A DNA stretch of 64,000 bases from the NCBI GenBank assembly GCA_016292135.1, contig JAEFAZ010000003.1, positions 1 to 64,000 on the forward strand, given 5' to 3'. Shown in pieces: positions 33,519 to 42,657 of the stretch. The DNA comes from Saccharofermentans sp. GTDB taxonomy: Bacteria; Bacillota; Clostridia; Saccharofermentanales; Saccharofermentanaceae. Within the stretch, counting starts at the first letter, position 1. Each line of letters begins with the position of its first letter. The translations under genes were made by a program, and so were the position numbers. The notes beneath the pieces were generated by a model, which saw nothing but the letters and a program-made list of their open reading frames with translations, had not been told where the DNA came from and did not search any database.

Positions 33519-34193
33519 ATGAGGATACTGATAGCTGAAGACGAGATCTCCACCGCAAAGGCACTTAAAGTGATAATGGAGAAGAATAAGTTTTCCGTGG
33601 ACATCGTACACAACGGTGACGATGCCTGGAGTTATGTAAAGACGACTCCTTACGAGGTTGTCGTGCTCGACATCATGATGCCCGGCATGAGCGGACTTGA
33701 AGTACTTTCCCTCATGCGCGAAAACAAGATCAACACACCGGTCCTTATGCTCACTGCCAAGTCCGAGATCGAAGACAAGGTCGCAGGGCTCGAAGCAGGC
33801 GCAGACGATTACCTTGCCAAGCCTTTCGCATCGAGCGAGCTCATCGCAAGGGTCAAGGCTTTAGGCAGGAGGAGCGAAGTGTATTCGGATTCCATAAGGA
33901 CCTTAGGCAACATCTCTCTCGACGGCAACAGATATGAATTAAGATCCGGTGATCAGACCGTGAGCCTCACCAACAAGGAATATCAGCTCCTCGAGCTCTT
34001 CATACTCCACCCGGGCTTCGTCTTCTCGACGGAACACTTAATGGAGAAGATCTGGGGGATCGATTCCGACTCGGATATCGATGTCGTATGGACACATATA
34101 GGATTCGTAAGAAAGAAGCTCAAGAACATTAATGCGGATGTCGAGATCAAGACCATCAGGGGCGCCGGCTATTCGCTGGAGGTTACCGCATGA
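33519..34193 (+). CDS. OmpR-family response regulator
   Basis: A 224-residue regulator: receiver domain (1-115) with EDE acidic residues, phosphoacceptor D51 in VVVLDIMMPG and Lys in LTAKSE; winged-helix DNA-binding domain (about 130-224) with SLTNKEYQLLELF and VWTHIGFVRKKL. AAGGAGG lies 4 nt upstream. The stop overlaps the kinase start by 4 bp. Because it is divergent from htrA, it is a candidate controller of the secretion-stress response, but this is inferred. Confidence 0.94.
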   Translation: MRILIAEDEISTAKALKVIMEKNKFSVDIVHNGDDAWSYVKTTPYEVVVLDIMMPGMSGLEVLSLMRENKINTPVLMLTAKSEIEDKVAGLEAGADDYLAKPFASSELIARVKALGRRSEVYSDSIRTLGNISLDGNRYELRSGDQTVSLTNKEYQLLELFILHPGFVFSTEHLMEKIWGIDSDSDIDVVWTHIGFVRKKLKNINADVEIKTIRGAGYSLEVTA

Positions 34194-35425
34194 TAAAGAA
34201 GATCAGGTGGCGTTTCATATGGACTTCGATGCTCGCTTTCCTCCTGGTGATCCTGCTGCTGGGAAGCCTCGTTAACATCGTAAACTACTGCGTCGTCACG
34301 AACCGTAACGACGAGACCATAAAATACATCCTGGAATTCGAGAACAAGAGCAGGACCGACGGGCGCAGCACCCGCGGAATGCTTCCGCCCGGCATGCCTT
34401 TCAGCGGTCTTCCCGATGAGGAAGCGAATTACATGACGAGGTTCTTTATCGTCGCTCTAGATCAGGACGACATGCTGATCGCATCGTCGATGGATTATGT
34501 CGCATCGATCAGCGAGGAGGATGCAGTCAACTTCACCTACAAGGCCCTGTCAAGAAAGGCTTCCAGGGGATACATAGACGGCTATCGATATGCAAGGTTC
34601 GAATACGAAGATGCGACACTGATAGTATTCCTTAATTCGACCAGGGAGATCCAGAGTATGGAATCTCTCCTTCTCATGACCATCGCTATATCAGTGGGAT
34701 CCCTCATCCTGGTATTCGTACTCGTGCTCCTCTTCTCAAAGCGCGCCATCAGGCCTATCGCGCAGAACATGGAACTTCAGAAGCGTTTCATAACCGATGC
34801 GGGCCACGAGCTCAAGACTCCGCTGACATCGATATCAACGAGCCTTGACGTCATAGAGATGGAACACGGCAACGATGAGTGGACAGCCAATATCCGCCAG
34901 CAGATAGGAAGGCTCAAAGGTCTCGTCGGCGAGCTCGTAACCCTGTCAAAGCTTGATGAGGTAAAGCCCGTAAACATCAAGGAAGAATTTGACCTGACGG
35001 CCGCAGCCTGGGAGATCGTGGAAGTCCACATGCCGCAGGCGAAGGCATCGGGCAAAGAGATAATAACGAACATCGAAGACAACCTGACCATCACGGGCGA
35101 CAGATCCTCCGTCCAGCAGATGCTGTCTGTACTGATCGATAATGCGGTCAAGTATTCCGACGGGCGCGAACCTGTCAGGATCAACATACATAAGTCCCAC
35201 GGCAAGGCAAAGATCGTCGTCTACAACAGCTGTGACTATCAGACTCCGCCCGATACAGATAGGCTTTTCGACCGCTTCTACAGGCCCGATGAATCAAGGA
35301 ACAGCAGCACCGGCGGCAACGGCATAGGCCTTGCCATCGCAAGGAGCGTCGCCGAAGCCCACTCGGGCAAGATCACAGCTTCCTGTCCTGACGGAAAGCA
35401 TATGACGATAACCGCAGAGATCTGA
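34190..35425 (+). CDS. Sensor histidine kinase of the htrA-linked two-component system
   Basis: A 411-residue HisKA kinase. TM1 (about 9-35) and TM2 (about 160-183) enclose a 120-residue extracellular domain without a known fold signature. The H box is FITDAGHELKTPLTSI (H206); the ATPase domain has N box IDNAVKYS and G motif GNGIGLAIA. It phosphorylates the regulator encoded just upstream, with which it overlaps by 4 bp. The N box and G motifs are intact, so it should be active. Confidence 0.94.
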   Translation: MIKKIRWRFIWTSMLAFLLVILLLGSLVNIVNYCVVTNRNDETIKYILEFENKSRTDGRSTRGMLPPGMPFSGLPDEEANYMTRFFIVALDQDDMLIASSMDYVASISEEDAVNFTYKALSRKASRGYIDGYRYARFEYEDATLIVFLNSTREIQSMESLLLMTIAISVGSLILVFVLVLLFSKRAIRPIAQNMELQKRFITDAGHELKTPLTSISTSLDVIEMEHGNDEWTANIRQQIGRLKGLVGELVTLSKLDEVKPVNIKEEFDLTAAAWEIVEVHMPQAKASGKEIITNIEDNLTITGDRSSVQQMLSVLIDNAVKYSDGREPVRINIHKSHGKAKIVVYNSCDYQTPPDTDRLFDRFYRPDESRNSSTGGNGIGLAIARSVAEAHSGKITASCPDGKHMTITAEI

Positions 35426-35441
35426 AGATCAAACTATGGGG

Positions 35442-35506
35442 TGATAGCAGAAAACGGCTGATCTGATCGCAGTTACTGCTATCAAATCAGCGAAAAACTG
35501 CTATCA
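35442..35506. repeat. Nested palindrome of the 22-bp-spaced family, word TGATAGCAG
   Basis: Four arms: TGATAGCAG (35442), TGATCGCAG (35464, one change), CTGCTATCA (35476) and CTGCTATCA (35498). Same-orientation arms are 22 bp apart and the centre 12 bp. It fills the gap between two convergent genes, 17 bp after one stop and 18 bp before the other. The left arm and spacer TAGCAGAAAACGGCTG match the first unit at 10733 at all but one base, so the two are related by descent. Confidence 0.85.
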
Positions 35507-35524
35507 GCTCTGCCGGGGTATGTA

Positions 35525-36508
35525 TCAATTATCAGAGGGAGATAAAACTCTGCCAAGGAAGATCATGGCGAGATTGGGCCAGGCCGAGATATCATCAAAT
35601 TCAGGATTGGGGAATTCAGGCTGAACAACATCATCAGGATCATCGGGGAACTGGCTTTTAAGTTCCCCGATCCTATATTCAGGAACTCTTACGCCCTTCC
35701 CTGCTTTACAAGCAGCAACTGCTTTCATGACCTGCTCCATCGTATAAGGCTCTCCGAATTCGCCCCTCTTGAATGCATCATTTAAGACTGACAGGCCGTG
35801 CCAGCCTGCGGGGAACGCATAATAAGCATAAGGAACAGCTGCATCGCGGAGGGCCTTTGAAAACATCATGCTGTTTTCGATCGGCACCAGGTCGTCAGTT
35901 ACGGTCTGCCAGATGAATGTAGGCGGCGTATCGGCCGTAACATGCTTTTCAAGCGAAAAGTATTCATATTCGGATCCGGGCCCGTCTTTTCCGATCAGAG
36001 CATACATCGAAAAGTCGTGTGTATATTCACCCGACGTGATCACGGGATAGCCTAAGATCATGGCATCGGGACGGTTGGAAACAGAATTAAGATCAGCATC
36101 AGGATCAACAATATCAGCATAATGAACACCCAAAGATCCGCATACATGGCCGCCTGCAGAAAAGCCCGTTACAATGATCTTGGCAGGATCACAATGAAAG
36201 CGACCGGCATTCTTTCTGACGTAGCGGACGGCGCGGGATAAATCTTCCATGGGCTGATGCAAAAGAGGCACAGCGAATGTGATGTCAGTCGTATATGTAA
36301 GGACTGCGCAGTTCATGCCGCGCTCATAGAATTCTTTTGCTACAACTTCACCTTCGGGAGGAACCACCATGCAATAGCCGCCGCCGGGAACAACGATCAT
36401 GAAGGGACGGATCTCATCATCTTCATGAAGATAGAAAGTCAGATTGGGAACGAAGCCGTATGCCGCTTCATATGTATATTCTTTATCCTGCCAGATCTTT
36501 TCTCTCAT
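35525..36508 (-). CDS. Alpha/beta-hydrolase esterase, probable carbohydrate esterase
   Basis: A 327-residue alpha/beta-hydrolase resembling BD-FAE/acetyl-xylan-esterase-like proteins. The oxyanion region is VVPGGGY, the nucleophile elbow is GFSAGG (S117), a candidate Asp is in VTDDLVP and the His in GWHGLS. No signal peptide is present. It lies 5 bp after kdgK in the kdgA-kdgK operon, which places it in glucuronoxylan degradation, where it could remove acetyl groups from imported oligomers. The substrate is inferred. Confidence 0.85.
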   Translation of the reverse strand: MREKIWQDKEYTYEAAYGFVPNLTFYLHEDDEIRPFMIVVPGGGYCMVVPPEGEVVAKEFYERGMNCAVLTYTTDITFAVPLLHQPMEDLSRAVRYVRKNAGRFHCDPAKIIVTGFSAGGHVCGSLGVHYADIVDPDADLNSVSNRPDAMILGYPVITSGEYTHDFSMYALIGKDGPGSEYEYFSLEKHVTADTPPTFIWQTVTDDLVPIENSMMFSKALRDAAVPYAYYAFPAGWHGLSVLNDAFKRGEFGEPYTMEQVMKAVAACKAGKGVRVPEYRIGELKSQFPDDPDDVVQPEFPNPEFDDISAWPNLAMIFLGRVLSPSDN

Positions 36509-36513
36509 ATCTT

Positions 36514-37539
36514 TTACCTTTGTACCCTGCCTGATCCGTCGCCTGCCATGAGCGTCTCGACTTCCTTCACCGTCACGCGGTTGAAGTCACCCGGGATCGT
36601 ATGCTTAAGGCAGCTTGCTGCAACTGCAAAATCCAATGCCTTCTCATCGGAATCATAAGTATTGAGACCATAGATCAGACCTGCCGCGAACGAATCGCCG
36701 CCGCCCACTCTGTCAACGATATCAGTGATGTCGTAACGGCGGGTAACATAGAAAGTCTCGCCGTCGTTGATGCAGGCGCGCCAGCCGTTATGGTCCGCGC
36801 TGATGCTCTCTCTCAAAGTGACTGCAACGATCTTGGCATTGGGATATTGTTCCATAACTTTGCCGGTCAGTTCCATATATTTATCGTCATCTATATTTCC
36901 TGAAGTCACATCTACATCGACAGTGATACCCAAAGACTTCTGGCAGTCTTCTTCATTAGCAATTATGACATCAGTGAGAGCTGCGATCTTTGTCATCACT
37001 TCTTTTGCTTCGACGCCGTATTTCCAGAGGTTCTTGCGGTAGTTAAGATCGCAGGAGACAGTGATGCCGCGAAGGTTGGCTTCCGTCACTGCCGCGAGCG
37101 CGACATCTGCAGCATTCTGCGAGAGGGCAGGAGTGATTCCCGTGATATGGAGCCAGGTCGTATCTTCGAATATCTTCTCCCAGTCGTAGCTGTCAACATC
37201 TGCAAGAGATACAGAAGAACCTTCCCTGTCGTAAACGACTTTGCTGGGTCTTGCGCAGGCGCCGGTCTCAAGATAGTAGATGCCTAATCTTCCGGGGCCT
37301 CTCATTATGTTATCCGTGCCGACACCGAAAGATCTAAGCTGTCTTACGCATTCGTCTGCGATCGCATTATCGGGAAGGAAAGTTACGAAATCGGACTTGA
37401 TCCCGTAATTTGCAAGGGATACTGCAACATTTGCTTCTCCTCCTCCGAAAGTCGCTTCAAAGCCGGGGCTCTGTAAGAACCTTTCATTGCCGTAAGACTT
37501 AAGCCTTAACATTATCTCTCCAAGACAAGTTACTTTCAT
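36514..37539 (-). CDS. kdgK: 2-keto-3-deoxygluconate kinase (PfkB family)
   Basis: A 341-residue ribokinase/PfkB-family kinase. The N-terminus carries [16 protein letters not shown], the substrate-binding motif, and [14 protein letters not shown] near residue 280 holds the anion hole and catalytic Asp. Together with the KDPG aldolase gene that overlaps it by 4 bp, this identifies it as KDG kinase, the next-to-last step from glucuronate or galacturonate to pyruvate. It has the normal length. Confidence 0.92.
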   Translation of the reverse strand: MKVTCLGEIMLRLKSYGNERFLQSPGFEATFGGGEANVAVSLANYGIKSDFVTFLPDNAIADECVRQLRSFGVGTDNIMRGPGRLGIYYLETGACARPSKVVYDREGSSVSLADVDSYDWEKIFEDTTWLHITGITPALSQNAADVALAAVTEANLRGITVSCDLNYRKNLWKYGVEAKEVMTKIAALTDVIIANEEDCQKSLGITVDVDVTSGNIDDDKYMELTGKVMEQYPNAKIVAVTLRESISADHNGWRACINDGETFYVTRRYDITDIVDRVGGGDSFAAGLIYGLNTYDSDEKALDFAVAASCLKHTIPGDFNRVTVKEVETLMAGDGSGRVQR

Positions 37540-38177
37540 AAAGATATCTCCTTCCTGACTGCCATTACGGCTTCGTTAGCGCGTCTCGTTATCTCATCGA
37601 AATCGTGGGCTGCGATGAGCTTTGCAGGGCAAAGCCAGCTTCCGCCGACTGCCGTTATGTAAGGTTCATTAATATATTCATTGAGATTGTCCTGATTGAC
37701 TCCTCCCGTGGGAAGGAACTTCACGGAGCGGAAGACTGATGCTAATTCCTTGATCGCCTTCTTGCCGCCGTATACACCGGCCGGGAAGAACTTTACGACA
37801 CTGAGCCCCTTGTTGATCGCAGCGGTGATCTCGGTAGGTGTGACACAGCCCGGGACTACGGGGATATCGTTTTCGATACAGATATCGACCACCTCGCCAC
37901 AGAAGCCGGGCGATACTATGAATGTGGCTCCTGCTGCGATAGCATCGCGCGCGTTGGCGGGTGTAATGACTGTCCCTGCGCCGACTGTCATCTCAGGGAC
38001 ATTCTCTTTGACCTGCTTTATCGCATCAAGTGCGCAGGAAGTCCTCATCGTTATCTCCATGAAAGAGATGCCGCCTGCAAGAAGCGCCCTTGCCGTGGGG
38101 ATCGCATCCGCTGCATCTTCTATAACTACTACAGGCACTATCTTGGCCTGACTGACCTTTTCGAAAAAATCCATCAT
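37536..38177 (-). CDS. kdgA: KDPG/KHG aldolase
   Basis: A 213-residue class I aldolase. The Schiff-base Lys is in [12 protein letters not shown], and [20 protein letters not shown] and [11 protein letters not shown] are typical family motifs. It splits KDPG into pyruvate and glyceraldehyde-3-phosphate. Two ATG codons in tandem (38177, 38174) may serve; GGAACGGAG lies just upstream. It is the first gene of the kdgA-kdgK-esterase operon and is divergent from uxaC with a putative UxuR-type operator between them. Confidence 0.93.
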   Translation of the reverse strand: MMDFFEKVSQAKIVPVVVIEDAADAIPTARALLAGGISFMEITMRTSCALDAIKQVKENVPEMTVGAGTVITPANARDAIAAGATFIVSPGFCGEVVDICIENDIPVVPGCVTPTEITAAINKGLSVVKFFPAGVYGGKKAIKELASVFRSVKFLPTGGVNQDNLNEYINEPYITAVGGSWLCPAKLIAAHDFDEITRRANEAVMAVRKEISL

Positions 38178-38203
38178 TCGACTCCGTTCCTTCTAAAATG
38201 CGT

Positions 38204-38219
38204 AACTAACATTCTACCA
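38204..38219. promoter_or_regulatory. Putative UxuR-type operator between kdgA and uxaC
   Basis: AACTAACATTCTACCA agrees with the uxuA operator AACTAGTATTCTAGTT at 11 of 16 positions, including ACTA and ATTCTA. On the minus strand it covers TAGAAT, a likely -10 box for kdgA. Confidence 0.5.
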
Positions 38220-38288
38220 CTTTTCGATTTGATTTAATATCCGTCATGTAGTATTTTTAACATAAGAAAAAGAAGACGAGGTCTTGAT

Positions 38289-39689
38289 ATGAAACCCTTT
38301 ATAACAGACGATTTCCTGCTTGGATCCGATAAGGCAAAAAAACTCTATAACGACTATGCCAAAGACCTTCCCATAATCGATTACCACTGCCACTTATCCC
38401 CCAAGGAGATAGCAGAAGACATAAGCTTCGATAATATCGCGGACATCTGGCTTTCGCACGACCACTACAAGTGGAGACTTATGAGAGCTGCAGGCGTCAA
38501 TGAAGAACTCATAACAGGAGATTCTCCCGCCAAGGACAAGTTCATGGCATGGGCCAAAGTAATAGGCATGGCCTGGGGGAATCCCTTGTACCACTGGACC
38601 TCTCTGGAGCTTGCAAGATATTTCGGGATCTGCGAAGCCTTGAATGAATATAATGCCGAAGAAGTCTGGAATAAGTCAAATGAGATCTTATCCGAAGGCA
38701 GCATGACCGCAACTTATTTCCTCAAAAAATCCAATGTGGAACTCCTCTGCACGACGGACGATCCCATTGACGATCTTAGATACCACAAGAAGATCAAGGA
38801 TGAGAATATCACAGGCACGAAAGTGTTCCCTACATTCCGCCCGGATAAGGCTGTCGAGATCTACGATCCTTCTTTCGTTGATTATATCGAAAAGTTATCT
38901 TCCGCAAGCGGCATAGAGATAAAGGAATTGGAAGATCTTGAAGCAGCTTTATCTCAGAGAATAGAACATTTTAAGGATACGGGATGCAGGCTCGCAGACC
39001 ACGGCATGGAGAAGATCCCATTCAACATAATGCAAAAAGATCAGCTCAGACTGATCTTCAGAAAGAGGCTTGCAGGCGGATTCATAAGCGAATCAGATGC
39101 GGAAGCATATAAGACCCATATCCTCTTATTCCTTGCAAAAAAATATGCAGAGATCAACTGGACCATGCAGCTTCATTTCGGCTGCAGGAGAGACAATAAC
39201 AGAAGGTTATTCGAAGAGATCGGTAAGGACATAGGCTGCGATACTATTGCAGGATCAACAGACTTCGTAACGCCTCTTGCCAAATTCATGAGCGCGCTCG
39301 ATAAGAGCAATGCATTACCGAAGATGATCATCTACAGCCTGGATCCCGTATGCAACAGCCAGATCGATACTCTCATAGGCTGTTTCCAGCAGGGTCCCGA
39401 TGTCTTAAAGATCCAGCACGGATCCGCATGGTGGTTTAACGACAACATCGAAGGCATGAAAGATCAGATGAAGAATCTTGCCCTGCAGAGCTACTTCCCC
39501 GGCTTCATCGGAATGCTCACAGATTCAAGGAGTTTCATGTCCTACCCGAGGCATGAATATTTCAGAAGGATCCTCTGCAACATGATCGCAGATTCAGTCA
39601 ACAAGGGTCTCTTCCCTGACGACGATAAGATCCTGGAAACGATCATCAGGAATGTCTGTCACGACAACGCGGCGAAGTATTTCGGCTGA
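38289..39689 (+). CDS. uxaC: Glucuronate isomerase
   Basis: A 466-residue uronate isomerase of normal length. IIDYHCHLSPKEIAED supplies the metal-binding HxH motif, and LLCTTDDPIDDL, MQLHFGCRRDNN and MLTDSRSFMSYPRHEYFRR are the usual conserved blocks. It converts glucuronate to fructuronate (and galacturonate to tagaturonate), the entry step for the uronic acid released by the GH115 enzyme encoded nearby. It has its own upstream region shared with kdgA. Confidence 0.95.
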   Translation: MKPFITDDFLLGSDKAKKLYNDYAKDLPIIDYHCHLSPKEIAEDISFDNIADIWLSHDHYKWRLMRAAGVNEELITGDSPAKDKFMAWAKVIGMAWGNPLYHWTSLELARYFGICEALNEYNAEEVWNKSNEILSEGSMTATYFLKKSNVELLCTTDDPIDDLRYHKKIKDENITGTKVFPTFRPDKAVEIYDPSFVDYIEKLSSASGIEIKELEDLEAALSQRIEHFKDTGCRLADHGMEKIPFNIMQKDQLRLIFRKRLAGGFISESDAEAYKTHILLFLAKKYAEINWTMQLHFGCRRDNNRRLFEEIGKDIGCDTIAGSTDFVTPLAKFMSALDKSNALPKMIIYSLDPVCNSQIDTLIGCFQQGPDVLKIQHGSAWWFNDNIEGMKDQMKNLALQSYFPGFIGMLTDSRSFMSYPRHEYFRRILCNMIADSVNKGLFPDDDKILETIIRNVCHDNAAKYFG

Positions 39690-39693
39690 TGTT

Positions 39694-39770
39694 CTATTGA
39701 GAATTTTTCACAAAATTGCAGAAATTCTCATTACTATTGAGAATTTTTCACAAAATTGCAGAAATTCTCA
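39694..39770 (+). repeat. Direct repeat, two identical 37-bp copies
   Basis: Positions 39694-39730 and 39734-39770 are identical over 37 bp (CTATTGAGAATTTTTCACAA and on), with a period of 40 bp. Each copy contains TGAGAATTT and its complement AAATTCTCA, so each can fold as a hairpin. The repeat lies directly in front of a decayed ATPase gene and may have belonged to its promoter. Confidence 0.9.
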
Positions 39771-39787
39771 ATAAGAACGAACCGGGT

Positions 39788-40106
39788 GTGATCTTCACGA
39801 TAAAAAGAGAAAAATATCTAACTGAAATCCGTGGATTCTACGATAGTGATCTGATCAAGATCATTACAGGTGTTCGACGCTGCGGAAAATCCGTCGTTCT
39901 GGAACAAGTCATGGATGAGATCAGAAAAAAGCAATAATATCATTTTTCTGAATTTTGAAGACTGTCTGACAACTGAGCAAATCAAAGAATAGAAAGATAT
40001 CGTAACTTATGTAGAAGATCATCGCACATCCGAACTTTGTTATGTATTTCTTGATGTAACACACATAAAACTCAAGGAGTTTCTGCAACTTAACGAATTA
40101 AGTTGA
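39788..40106 (+). pseudogene. Decayed AAA/DUF4143-family ATPase
   Basis: The frame reads FTIKREKYLTEIRGFYDSDL, then IKIITGVRRCGKSVVLEQ with an intact Walker A (GVRRCGKS), and stops at 39935. In the +1 frame the protein continues at once as NNIIFLNFEDCLTTEQIKE, meets TAG at 39990, and goes on as KDIVTYVEDHRTSELCYVFL, where the Walker B FLDE has become FLDV. It then ends at 40106. Intact members exceed 400 residues. So one frameshift, one nonsense codon and a large 3' deletion mark a dead gene. Nothing else is seen between uxaC and the GH115 gene. Confidence 0.82.
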
Positions 40107-40125
40107 CAATCCTTCACAAGAGTTC

Positions 40126-42657
40126 TTACTCCCTGAATCCGTAGAAAGACGAAGGCAAGGACAAACCGATATCTATCTTCTGGAATACAATCCCGGCATC
40201 AAGATGGATAAGCTTAAGCTTATGCTTTCCTGCCTTAAGATCCATATCGAAAACAGTCCTTCTGGAGTTATCCAGAACTGCCTTGCACCAGTCCTTATCA
40301 GATCCGTAGCCTGCCATATATCCTGAAGGCAATGTATCCAAGATAAGAGGATCAGATCCGTCAACGCTTACAGCAAATCTTAAGCCTTTGCCTTTGAAAG
40401 GATTATTGGAAGGCGCAGTATATACAGCTATCTTGTAATTGCCGTCAGATGCAAGATCGAATTCATATCCTAACCAGGGCGCAGAAACAGCATCTTCGTA
40501 ATCCTTGCAAAGCGGATAGAGTTTTACGGATACGCCGCTCTTGCCGTAGTCATCTATGATCTGCCAGGAAGATCCGTCAACAGAAGATCTGTCAGTAAAC
40601 TTATCGGCAGCAATCGCAATGCCGGAGGACGGATGAGACAGGCTCTTCAAGTACTCTTTGACAGAGACAGAAGGAGCTTCTGCCTCAGCAATATAAGAAG
40701 TCTCGGGATAAGCCGAATCTTCGTCATTCCAGTGCTTGAAGTCAACATGCTTGGAACTCATCATGCCGCGCCATTTGCCGCCCGACATCTCTTCGTTATA
40801 GAGCCTTACAAGTTCCTTATCCAGTTCGATGCATTGATCGATCTCATCCTTGATCAGATTTGCTGCGGCATTGCCATTTGCATAAGCGATATCGTATGCG
40901 CCCTTAAGTATCATCATCTTCCTTAAGTTGGCTGATGCCTTGGCAGGAAATTCAACGAGACCATAATATCTGTCCTTATATTCAGCGGGGATCAAAGATG
41001 CAAGAGAATCTGCTGCAGCATATAATCCTTCTGATCTTTCAAGCTCGCGTAATGCTTCTTCGTCTTCAAAGAACGAGAAGGTATCAGGATGCGTTGCTTC
41101 AGGCCTTCTGTCCCCGTTAAATCTCGTATAAGAATCAAGAACGGATGTTATCTTATCGATAAGATCCTCATCACATGAAGGGAACTGTTCAGCTGCCCAG
41201 GAGCGCATATAATCATATGTGATATTCGGAACTTTATAACGGTCCATATCATATGCAAGATCCATGAAATAAGAAAGCGGCATTTCAACCGGACGGAGGT
41301 CTCCGACATTAACTATCCAGAGCCTTCTGATGCCGTATTCATAAGCAGTCGTAAGCTGCTCCCAGATCTTTGTAACGGGAGTCGAATTTACCCATTCATA
41401 AGAGATCGGATCTCCGTGGTAATCCAGGTGATAGTAGATGCCCCAGCCTGCTTTGCGCGAGCGCGTCTCAGGATCGGGAACGGATCTTAAGTTGCCGAAA
41501 TTATCATCAGATAACAAGAGCAAAGTATCGTCAAGTTCAGACCAGTTACAAAGGCCTTCGGTATCTTTATCTCCATAGTAGTAATCTTCGACTTCCTTAT
41601 AGAGAGCCAATACTTTCGGAGCATCCGCAAGACCGTTATCAGCGAGGATCTTTTTCTGATCGGTTATCGCTTTTTTGAGTAGATCAACATTATCTTTCAT
41701 TGTTGCATCTTCGCCAAGAAGAAGGCTGTCTCTTTCGCCCCTCATGCCGATCGTGATGAGAGCTTTATGGTCTTTATTTCTCTTGACTCCGTCTTCCCAG
41801 AACTTATAAATTCCGCGGGCATTCGTGTAATAACTCCAGTCCTTACCGTAACCAACTTCATTGCTGTCGGTCATGAGATAAGAGAATTCTTCGCCTGCGC
41901 GGAAGAGAGGCTCATGGTGGGATGTTCCCATCGTGATGCCAAGGTCCGTTGCAAGATCAGCCGATGCTTCAGGATAGGATCTTCCGTCTTCAGAGAAGAC
42001 TTCTGCCCACATGGCAGGCCATAAGAAATTGCCCTTAAGACGCAGCAGAAGATCGAATACTTTGGCATAGAAATGCTCATCGAATCTTCCGAAAGTATTG
42101 GATACCCAGGAGCCCAATGAAGGCCATTCATCGTTAAGGAAAAAGCCCCTGTATTCGACCGAAGGCTCGCGCGATATATAGTCCAGATCAGATAGACATA
42201 TATCTATCTCTTCTTTCTTCTCAGGAACAACATCAGCCCAGTAATGCCAGGGCGATACGCCGATCAAAGAAGACAGATAGCAGAGCCCGTATTCGCATCC
42301 CAATTTATCGGATCCGAAGACATAGATAAATGTCTTGCCGGACGATCCGGAGCACTTAACGAAGAAGCACTCCCTCTTCCCTTTTATCGCAGAAACGCAG
42401 TCAGGATAAAGATCTGCATATTTATCGAAAAGTTCATTCTCACCCAATATCCCCGCGATGATGATCACAGCAGAATTGGATGCTCCTGTGAGATCAGCAG
42501 AAGAGCTTCTTAATACGCGCACTGTTCCCCTTACGGGATCAGCGATCCTCATGATGTCATCAGCCAAAGTCTGAGCTACTATCGTAACGCCCTTATCGAG
42601 ACCTGATACTACTATGGATACTCCTGAAGATCCTTTAACGAGACATATCTTATTCAT
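40126..42657 (-). CDS. GH115 xylan alpha-1,2-glucuronidase, intracellular
   Basis: An 843-residue protein with the layout of GH115: an N-terminal domain, a barrel beginning near VEYRGFFLNDEWPSLGSW, conserved LLRLKGNFLWPAMWAE and MGTSHHEPLF, and a C-terminal region ending in beta-rich segments. The family removes 4-O-methylglucuronic acid from xylan. No signal peptide is seen, whereas many GH115 enzymes are exported, so this one should act on imported aldouronic acids. Its start overlaps the upstream esterase gene by 8 bp. It supplies glucuronate to UxaC. Confidence 0.9.
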   Translation of the reverse strand: MNKICLVKGSSGVSIVVSGLDKGVTIVAQTLADDIMRIADPVRGTVRVLRSSSADLTGASNSAVIIIAGILGENELFDKYADLYPDCVSAIKGKRECFFVKCSGSSGKTFIYVFGSDKLGCEYGLCYLSSLIGVSPWHYWADVVPEKKEEIDICLSDLDYISREPSVEYRGFFLNDEWPSLGSWVSNTFGRFDEHFYAKVFDLLLRLKGNFLWPAMWAEVFSEDGRSYPEASADLATDLGITMGTSHHEPLFRAGEEFSYLMTDSNEVGYGKDWSYYTNARGIYKFWEDGVKRNKDHKALITIGMRGERDSLLLGEDATMKDNVDLLKKAITDQKKILADNGLADAPKVLALYKEVEDYYYGDKDTEGLCNWSELDDTLLLLSDDNFGNLRSVPDPETRSRKAGWGIYYHLDYHGDPISYEWVNSTPVTKIWEQLTTAYEYGIRRLWIVNVGDLRPVEMPLSYFMDLAYDMDRYKVPNITYDYMRSWAAEQFPSCDEDLIDKITSVLDSYTRFNGDRRPEATHPDTFSFFEDEEALRELERSEGLYAAADSLASLIPAEYKDRYYGLVEFPAKASANLRKMMILKGAYDIAYANGNAAANLIKDEIDQCIELDKELVRLYNEEMSGGKWRGMMSSKHVDFKHWNDEDSAYPETSYIAEAEAPSVSVKEYLKSLSHPSSGIAIAADKFTDRSSVDGSSWQIIDDYGKSGVSVKLYPLCKDYEDAVSAPWLGYEFDLASDGNYKIAVYTAPSNNPFKGKGLRFAVSVDGSDPLILDTLPSGYMAGYGSDKDWCKAVLDNSRRTVFDMDLKAGKHKLKLIHLDAGIVFQKIDIGLSLPSSFYGFRE

